NCBI RefSeq assembly: GCF_030272615.1
Contig: NC_081414.1
Location: 813,854,569-813,918,568, forward strand
DNA from: Cryptomeria japonica
Lineage: Eukaryota; Streptophyta; Pinopsida; Cupressales; Cupressaceae
Length of the DNA: 64,000 bases
Direction of reading: 5' to 3'
Shown: positions 56,514 through 64,000 of the stretch, piece after piece
Position numbering within the stretch: the stretch's first letter is position 1
Layout of the letters: each line of letters begins with the position of its first letter
Translations under genes and position numbers: made by a program
Notes under the pieces: model-generated
Databases searched by the model: none
What the model saw: only the letters and a program-made list of their open reading frames with translations
Told to the model about the DNA's origin: nothing

Positions 56514-57700
56514 TTAGGATAGGTCAATGGGTAGGATATTTCTTTTAAGATAATTGTATATTGGTCTATATAATGGAGAGTCAGAACTGGTCAAGGCATA
56601 AATAACATGGGATTCAGAATAGTCATAGGCTGGGGAGAACAATTGCTCTACCAGAAACTCGTAATGACTCTGTTGCTCTGGAATTTGTAGTAGTGAAGCG
56701 ATAGTAGCCATTGCATCAGCTTCTTTGTTGTCCAACCTTAGTATTTGTTCAAAGGTGATGTGTACAAAATATTGTTTAAAATCATCCACCATTCATTTGT
56801 ATGGTAGTCGATTGTCATCCTTTGTCTGATAGTTATTATTGATTTGATTGATGACTAGTTGTGAATCTCTATAGACTTTTAATTATGTGATTCTCTATTC
56901 CACAACCATTTTGATGCTTATAACTAGTGCCTCATATTCAACAATGTTATTTGTGCATTGAAACATGAGCCTATATGATCTTGGTATGGTGTGCCCTTCA
57001 GGAGTGATGAACAAAATGCCAACACCTGAGCCATGTTGAGAATATGATTCATCATAGTATAGGGTCCATTGTTTGGTGAAAATAGAAAGAACATCTTTGT
57101 CCATAAATTCGATCTCCAGTGGTTTTTTTCTAGGTAGTGGTGCTTTAGCTAGTTGATCTGCAATTGCTTGTCCCTTGATAGCTTGTTGCTCTGTGTAATG
57201 GATATCAAATTCACTGAGAGTCATGACCCATTTAGCCAATCTGCCTGTAAGAGCTGCTTTGCTGAGTAAATATCTGAGAGGATCAATTTTTGCTATGAGC
57301 TTGATTGTATGTGCTAGCATGTAGTGCCGAAACTTTTGAGAAGCAAATACCACTATTAGACAAGATTTCTCAATGAATGTATAGTTGAGTTCATATCCAT
57401 TTAATGTACTATTGATGTAATAGATAGCTCGTTCCTTGCCTTGTTGATCTTCTTGTGCTAATTGTACCCCCAGTGATATATTTATTGTTGAAATGTAGAG
57501 GATTAGTAGTTTCCCTGCTATTGGTGGTACTAGAACTGGTGGATTCATTAGATATTGCTTGATTTGATAGAATGTTTCTACACATTTTGCCTCTCATCTG
57601 AATGGTACATTTTTATGTAGCAAATGATTGAATGGTAGACTTTTATCTGCTAGTTGAGTGATAAATTGCCTAATTGACTAGAGCTATCCTTGTAGAGATC
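56514..57700 (-). pseudogene. RNase H and archaeal-type RNase H of element C
   Basis: The ORF 56895-57548 is open for 217 codons: LYISTINISLGVQLAQEDQQ, FASQKFRHYMLAH, VMTLSEFDIHY, then the second RNase H WTLYYDESYSQHGSGVG, ITPEGHTIP and TNNIVEYEALV. The first catalytic motif reads YYDES instead of YFDGS. The last part, DNKEADAMATIASLL, is in 56514-56792. Same frame throughout. Confidence 0.88.
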
Positions 57701-58440
57701 TGAGCTTACTGATGTTCTAGGGTGGTGGCATCATCATTATGGCTTGTACCTTTGTTGGATCCACTTCAATGCCCTTTGCTAAAACTATGTAGCCTAGTAA
57801 CTTGCCTGATGTAACCCCGAAGACACACTTCTTAGGGTTGAGCCTGACTTGGAATTTTTCCAATCTGTCAAAAATATTTTCTAAGATGCTTAGATGTGTT
57901 GCCCAGTTAAATGATTTAGCTAATAAATCATCCACATAGTCTTCCATGAAGGTATGCATCATGTCATGAAATATTGTTTTCATCAATCATTGATAAGTTT
58001 CTCATGCATTCTTTAAGCCAAAAGGCATGACATTCCAACAGTACGTTCCCCAAGGACAGGTGAATGTTGTTCTCTCTTGATCCTCTGGGGCTATCTTGAT
58101 TTGATTATAGCCTAAAAAACTATCCATTAGTGATAGCATTGCATGGCCTACTATGAGGTCTACAATTATGTCGATACTGGGAAAAGGAAAGTCATCCTTT
58201 GGATAGGCTTTGTTGACATCTCTAAAATTGGTGCATATTTTGATACTACCATTAGGTTTAGATACTGGTACAATGTTGGAAATCCATTCAACATAGTCGA
58301 TAGGTCGAATAAATCCAACGTCTAATAGTTTCTTTAGCTTAGCTTTGACCATGAGTGCTACACATGGATTCATCTTTCATAGTTTTTGTTTGACTGGCTT
58401 AGCTCCCGGAGCAATGGACAAATGATGCATGATTAATTAT
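57701..58440 (-). pseudogene. Reverse transcriptase of element C (broken)
   Basis: LKKLLDVGFIRPIDYVEWIS, IKICTNFRDVNKAYPKDDFPF, SLMDSFLGYNQI and MPFGLKNA are in 58002-58373. YVDD (57927-57938) and LNPKKCVFGVTSGKLLGYIV are in 57717-57986. Cys to Tyr in KAYPKDD and Gly to Ser in MDSF are decay changes. Family assignment is certain. Confidence 0.93.
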
Positions 58441-61130
58441 GGATCAATCTTGGGCATATCTGCATATGACCAAGCAAAGTTGATTTTCTTTTCTTTGAAA
58501 AATTGGATAAACTCAGATTTTTATTCCTCTGTCAAAGATTCTGCAAGGTGTATGTTTTTGGCTGCTTCTGTAGTACCAATGTTGATTGATTGAGTGGGCT
58601 CAATCAATATGGGTGATCGGTCTTGATAATATTCAGGAAGAGTGTCAAGTCTCCCATATTTAGGTGCCTTAAAAAGGTTTTCACCCTCAGATGCATCCTT
58701 TATTTTTACTTTTTTGTGATCTATTGCTACCATTGACTGGTTTTCAGTAGTAGATCTTTTATTTTGTTCATTTTTGCGACTGAGAGACTTGGCACTCCCC
58801 TGATTGCAGATGTCATTACTTTGTTCACTGGTAGAGTTTGTTTCTTAGTTAATGGTACACAAGTAATGGATAATGGATTCATCATTCGGAAAAATTGGTA
58901 TATCATGAGTTTTAGGTTCATCTCAGTCTATGAGGTCAAGAAAGATAAGTGGTAAGGAGTCATTAGGTGGATCCAGTTCAACTGCTATAAGTGTCAGGAT
59001 GGAGGTATCATCATGGTTGGTCAGGGTGTTAAAGAAGTTAAGGATTTCATTGAGGTCTTTAATGGTATCATCTTCTATGTAGACTTGCTCATAATATCAT
59101 TGTTTGTTTTCTTTGGCGTCATATATATTCTGTGGACCAAATTCAAGCGGTCTAGGTTCTATTCCATGTTCTTCTTGAGAGATGGGTATATGACTATCAT
59201 TTGCAGCAATATCTTCAATAACATTGGAATAAATGCCCCATTCATATTCATTGGAATCAGTTTCAGAGGTATTATCCTAAATTCTAGTAGTGTTGTGGAT
59301 GGGGATGTTGTAGGGTGAAAACAAGTCTTTGATGATTGATACAAGTCTGATAGTTTTCTCTAATTCTATGTCAGATCCTGTCTCCACTCTTTGCATTTGT
59401 TCATATACTATCTCTCCTCGAGGAGGAATGATGTTATCAGGAATAGATTTCTCTATGTTGGACATTGGTTCTTGAACATGATGTACTTCAGTAGTAGATA
59501 CTTCCTTCTTTTGATTGACAGGCTTCCCTTGATGTTGCTTTCTTTCTTGATATTCTCGTTCTTTACGTATTGTCTCTACTGATTCAAATAGTGCTTCCTG
59601 CCAGGAGTCCTCCTTGTATTTCTTCTTTGCTTTCCACTAAGGTTTTTGGTATTTTCTTGGTGTCCTCCTTGGTGGTAGAGTGTGTTTAGAGCCCAATCAT
59701 GTTTTGTCTTTATTGAATTATGAAGGAGGATCTAATGGTTCTATGACGCCTTTCTGATGTTTTCCAATAGGTCCCTTGCCATTGTATCCCATTTTTTGTA
59801 TGATTAAGTAACCTTTTTCATACAGGTATGTTGGTATAGCTACCTCTATAGTAGCCACTTGGTCTTCCTCCTCATCCTTGTATAGCCAACTAAGGATGTC
59901 TTTTTCCTCTGATTCATGTGCTAGAATGCCTAGTTGAATAAATTTTCCATCAAACTTGGTGATGGGCTGTGTTTCTTGATGTGTTGATGTTGTAGGTAAT
60001 CCATGAGATTTAGGCGATTCTAGTAATTTGGCTAAACACAAAGGTTCCAAAGAGTATTCTCCCATGCCTTGCTCTTTGATTTTAATTTTTTGCTTGAAAT
60101 CCATAGATAGTGATTTAGACTTTTCTTGCTGAAGATCTAGTACTGAGTAACTTTGTTTTTCTCTATTACGTGGAACCAAGCTATCTTGGGCTGCCCCCAT
60201 AGCATTACAATGTTGAAATGGGTTATGATTTGCTAATATAGAAATCTCCTACCCATTGTAGGGGAACTTAACACACTGATGATAAGTAGAAGGTACTACT
60301 TGCATTTCATGTATCCAAGGTTGACCCAATAAGATATTGTATGTGAGGTCTATGTATAAGACTTGTCACATAGTGTCCTTTTGTATTGGTTCTACTTGAA
60401 TTGGCAACATTATTGTTCCTTTGGATGATCTCTCTTCATCATCCTATGCTTTGATAGTGATCATTTTGCATGGATCAATAGATTGCTCAAAGAAGCCTAA
60501 TGCACAGATAAGTTTCAAGGTACAGATATTGAGTCCAGCTCCTCCATCTATTAATACTCTTTTGACTCGATGCTTGTAGACCAAGACTTCAATGTGGAGT
60601 GGAGTATTGTGTGGATGGATCAATGAGATATTTTCATGCTCAAAAAAGGTGAGGTTATGAGGTCCTCTCATATGAGCGACCATGGCTTGGAATTTGGCAG
60701 CATCTAGATCTTGAGGTACATTTGTTTCCAATAGTGCTTGTTCCAAGATGTCTTTGTGTTTTGGTGAAAGTTTTAGCAATTCTAGTATAGATATTTGAGT
60801 AGGAGTTTTGCGCAGTTGACTGACTAGATTATATTGAATTTTGGGTATGGTTTTTATTGTTGATGTATGCCCCTTCAATACATATTTTTTAGCTCTGGTT
60901 GCTATGTTGACGGATTCATATTCACGCTTGTCCTTGATTGTGATGTCATTTACTTGATTATCCTTGTCTGATATATAATTGATGGTGTTATTGTACATGT
61001 GATTGATATGAGCTCCACGTGTATTGTTTGAGGTGGAAGCTCCATCCTTGTTATAGTTTGGAAGAGGATTCTTAAAAGCTCCATGGTCACCATTTGTCTT
61101 GAGACCATCGACTGCTAAATTGTCTCTATC
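58441..61130 (-). pseudogene. Protease, G-patch and long linker of element C
   Basis: The protease active site VLIDGGAGLNICTLKLICALG lies at the end of 60444-60998 with the SQLRKTPTQISILELLKLSP segment upstream. The G-patch is in 59718-60200 (QKMGYNGKGPIGKHQKG, about 59740-59815). The linker to RT, about 430 residues, has a basic part (PPRRTPRKYQK and KAKKKYKED near 59600-59680) and a Glu-rich coiled-coil-like part. All share one frame with stops. Confidence 0.82.
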
Positions 61131-63445
61131 AATAATGTCTTAAACAATGTTTTTCAGCCTCATGCAATCATTTGTTTGATGACCTTTGTTGCGATGAAAA
61201 TCAAAAAAGTGTGAGTCATTCCACCAGGGTGGTTTGATTTATGGTTCAAAGTTGTTGATCACTGGTAAGGAGATAATTTTTTTTGCTAGGGGTTCCCTGA
61301 ATGCTGACTCCAATGATTGCCCTAGTGGTGTGTAAATGCATTTTAGAAAGTTGTTTGCATTACCTCGTGAGTTTGTATTAGGTCCTCGATTGGTGTTATT
61401 GCTTTGGGTATTTATGGCATTGTTTGTGTTGAGTTGATCTTGATTGGTATTTGGTGCATAAGTGTTATTGCCTTGATTAGCACCTTTTGGATTCTTTGTA
61501 GCTTGAGGATTACCTGATAATGCTAGCACTGGTTGCTTGGATTTTGCATCATTTGATTCATTTCCTCCTTCATTTCCAGTGTTTTTGTTTCTAGTCCAGA
61601 ATCTGGATTTGTCTAAGTTGTTGTTTGTTTGGTTGGTAATTAGATGAATTTGTTCCTTCTTTGAAGAATTTCAATGTTCCTTTCTTGACACATGCCTCCT
61701 CTACTTGGATGCCATTTTTAATCAATTTGGTAAAAGATGGTATACATTGAAGTTTGAGTATGTAACTCATCTCACTATTCAAGTTGTCAATGAAAATTTC
61801 CATCTTTTCTTTTTCGGACACATCTCGAGTATATCTTGAAACCATACATCACCAACATTTTTCACCAACATTGAAGGAATACCATGAATGTTTCATTGTT
61901 TTTCTACTCTGTGTTACAGACATATAGCATAGTGATAGCATGTTGAATGTTGTAGGAATATTGAGTTATAAATTTGTTGACTAATTCATCAAATGATCTG
62001 ATAGGAAGTGTGATTTTGGATAACCATTCCATTGTTTGTCCTCCCAAGCTTATTGGGAATAACCTCATCAAATAGGTGTCATCATGGGCAAATTCAAGAC
62101 TCATGGTACAAAATTCCTGAACATGATCACGAGGATCGCTTTTCCCATCATATTTATCAAATTTGGGAATATATGAGTTTGGGAGAAAAGGCACCATGTT
62201 TAACCATCTGTCAAAAGGATAAGACCAATTTCAATCAAGGAGTACCATACTATTGTCCCTTGTTGCATGTCTTGCATTTGTCTCTGCAACATTTGCATTT
62301 GCTGAGTGAGAGCAAACAAAGGCACATTTTCCTGCCGAGGGAAGAGTTTTTCCCTTTCATTATTTATAAGCTGAAATGGCGTGTGCAGGGGTATGTTTTG
62401 CTCATGGATGTTTTGCTCAGGCAAATTTTGTTCTGGTAGATTTTGCTCAGGTATGTTTTATTCAGGGTCACATGCTTCCTCCTCTCTTTGTCATTCTTGA
62501 TAGTCATAATGTCAAGATCTTGTTCTAAATATGTCAGTGTTAAAGTCATCAGGGAGTTTAACTCCTTTTCTTGTGAGCATGAGTAGATATTTTTCTTTGT
62601 TGTTTACCATGAGTCTTTCCACAAGTTTTTGAAAAGTGCTTTCTTGGCACTCTTGGAGGAGTTCCTCAAAAATTTTGGTGTCCTCTAGATTTGGACACTC
62701 GAAAGGATTTGATAATCTTTGATTCATGCTGGACTCTGGTTGTATTTCTCTTTGTTTGTTTCATTGAGAGCAAGTAACAACAGGCGTATAGTAGAAGCTT
62801 TCTACGACAAAAGGAATGAAATCCTCTTCGATGTTTTGTTTAGGGATTGGTGGTTCAAATCGGGGTATGTTGTAAGTGATGTACTCTTCAGGGAATAAGG
62901 CCAGATTAATCTTCCCTCCTTGATTTAGGCTTTGACTGAATGCTGATTTTTGACAAAATGCTCTACTCCTCAATGGTTCCTTGTTAAATTAATTTGTTTT
63001 GTTTTGAAGATACAAGTGGATGTGATGAAGGAATGTTCAATAAGATTTGAAGAGTTGGCGATTGATGTATAAAAATTTATTTCGTTTGGCAAGTTGCAGA
63101 GAACTAGGTTGTTGTTTCCTCAACTTAGTATTATGATAAATACTCTTTCTTCTCAGAATATGACGATTAGTCATGCACAAGTGATCAATGGTTTCCTTTG
63201 ATTTGTTTTGGATTTAGTTAGCTTGTTTTGGAAATTCAAGTTTTACTTTATCAAATGAAGGTTTAGATGCCCCCTCACGACAAAGCGTGTCAAATGATAT
63301 GGAATACGAGCTTTCCCAATATGGAAACTCAATTTGACAACTTGGAGTGTTAAAAACAAGTGTGTTTTTGGATAGAAATCCTTTTGATTGAAGGACTTGT
63401 TTGATACTTGTGATGAGGTTTCCTAATTTTGATAGGAGAGATGTG
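61131..63445 (-). pseudogene. Gag of element C (broken)
   Basis: Gag domain: FLPNSYIPKFDKYDGKSDPR, LMRLFPISLGGQTMEWL (61904-62197) and YILKLQCIPSF (61591-61845). An Asn-rich linker (61239-61529) precedes the zinc knuckle FDFHRNKGHQTNDC near 61165-61207, whose first Cys is Phe. The N-terminal side has QMQMLQRQMQDMQQG (62200-62424), PFECPNLEDTKIFEELLQEC (62512-62727), GKINLALFPEEYITYNIPRF (62761-62973) and EFPYWESSYSISFDTLCREG near 63265-63330. The unfilled A' target ATGTC is at 62531-62535. Frameshifts lie near 62200, 61900 and 61560. Confidence 0.87.
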
Positions 63446-64000
63446 TGTTATCTTGTAACTAGTTTTCAGATTCTGACAACTTTGTTTTATGGAGAAATTT
63501 CTTTAAGAATAGGTTTTGATACTCTGTTTTGATTTTTTGTTTGATGAAGTTTAGGCCAAGGAAGGAAAGCTTCCTAAATTGTTTTTAGATTTTCCAAAAA
63601 TAGCCTCTGTTTTTCCCCCTATTTACTTTGTTTTTGCTATGTGCTAAGACAGAAACACAATGCACTATAGAATTTCCTTAATGCGCTAGAAAATAGACTC
63701 TAGGCACTAAGCTGCCATCTGTGATGTGCTAACTGGTTTGCTTTGAATTTGTCTTGGTCTAAAATTTTATGCGCTAATATGGGCCGCTCATGCACTAAGT
63801 GATGGTCTCCACTCGCTAATTCTTGATCCCCACGCACTAAGCTATTGCTTCAACGCGCCAAAATGTTTTCAAAAAGTGCTACTTTAAACTGTTAGTTTTG
63901 GATTTTGGTGAAGCGCTTAAGTTCAGACTTAATGCGCTAAGGTGACGGTCGAGTGTGCTAAAGGATGGTTTCCACATGCTAAGAAGTTGCTCTTACATGC
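63446..64000 (-). repeat. Start of leader of element C with ATGCGCTAA cluster
   Basis: After about 180 bp of unremarkable sequence, copies of ATGCGCTAA and variants (ATGCACTAA, ACGCACTAA, CACTCGCTAA, AACGCGCCAA) recur every 20-35 bp from about 63637 to the window end, as at 46085-46455 in B. No gene seen. Confidence 0.78.

Larger units (their letters stand above)
49725..64000 (-). mobile_element. Element C: partial Tat-type retrotransposon related to element B
   Basis: C carries the same order as B without the A and A' insertions: PMD gene on the plus strand, spacer, integrase, RNase H pair, RT, protease, gag and start of the leader. Its 5' LTR lies beyond 64000. Its 3' LTR is not visible between B's LTR and the PMD gene, so B may itself be inserted in C (then C continues left of the window), or C is truncated there. 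From 61529 down to 55473 the polyprotein pieces share one frame, broken only by stops. It is interrupted by a solo LTR at 53245-54912. Confidence 0.85.

Overview
This window is plant genomic DNA made almost entirely of long terminal repeat (LTR) retrotransposons. No host gene is recognisable. All large elements are Ty3/gypsy and lie on the minus strand. The polyprotein order is Gag, zinc knuckle, aspartic protease, G-patch, reverse transcriptase, RNase H, a second archaeal-type RNase H, then integrase. A second RNase H is the hallmark of the Tat clade (Ogre/Retand/Grande relatives). AT-rich composition, very long elements (about 17.8 kb) and nested, decayed copies suggest a large plant genome, possibly a gymnosperm. 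The taxonomic guess is inference.

Layout. Element B is a host element whose 3' end lies left of the window. It occupies 1-1506, 19281-27306 and 45049-49724 and ends in a 5' LTR at 48341-49724. Two members of a second family are inserted into B: element A (1507-19280, target duplication CAAGC, in B's 3' spacer) and element A' (27307-45048, target duplication ATGTC, inside B's gag). Element C (49725 to beyond 64000) is a relative of B that keeps both target sites unfilled (52779-52783 and 62531-62535), which independently confirms both insertions. C itself carries a 1.67-kb solitary LTR of another family (53245-54912, target duplication GATAT). The order of events is therefore: B and C inserted first, then A and A' into B and the solo LTR into C.

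Gene content. Every polyprotein is broken by stop codons and occasional indels, so all are pseudogenes, although several domains remain open over 300-540 codons. In A, A', B and C there is also a second gene on the opposite (plus) strand, between integrase and the 3' LTR. It encodes a plant mobile domain (PMD) protein with an acidic stretch, a coiled coil and an Arg/Ser-rich tail. In A it keeps one frame for 585 codons from 3945. At five codons compared between A and A', one copy has TAG where the other has CAG, so the ancestral frame was open. A TATA box and a nested hairpin cluster precede it. This bidirectional design, shared by two diverged families, is the most interesting system here.

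Non-coding parts also carry structure: primer binding sites, polypurine tracts, LTR TATA boxes, U3 tandem repeats, short-motif clusters next to the primer binding sites, a leader module shared by both families, and a roughly 23-bp motif just beyond integrase shared by all copies. All percentages, domain limits and homology statements were judged by eye from the sequence.
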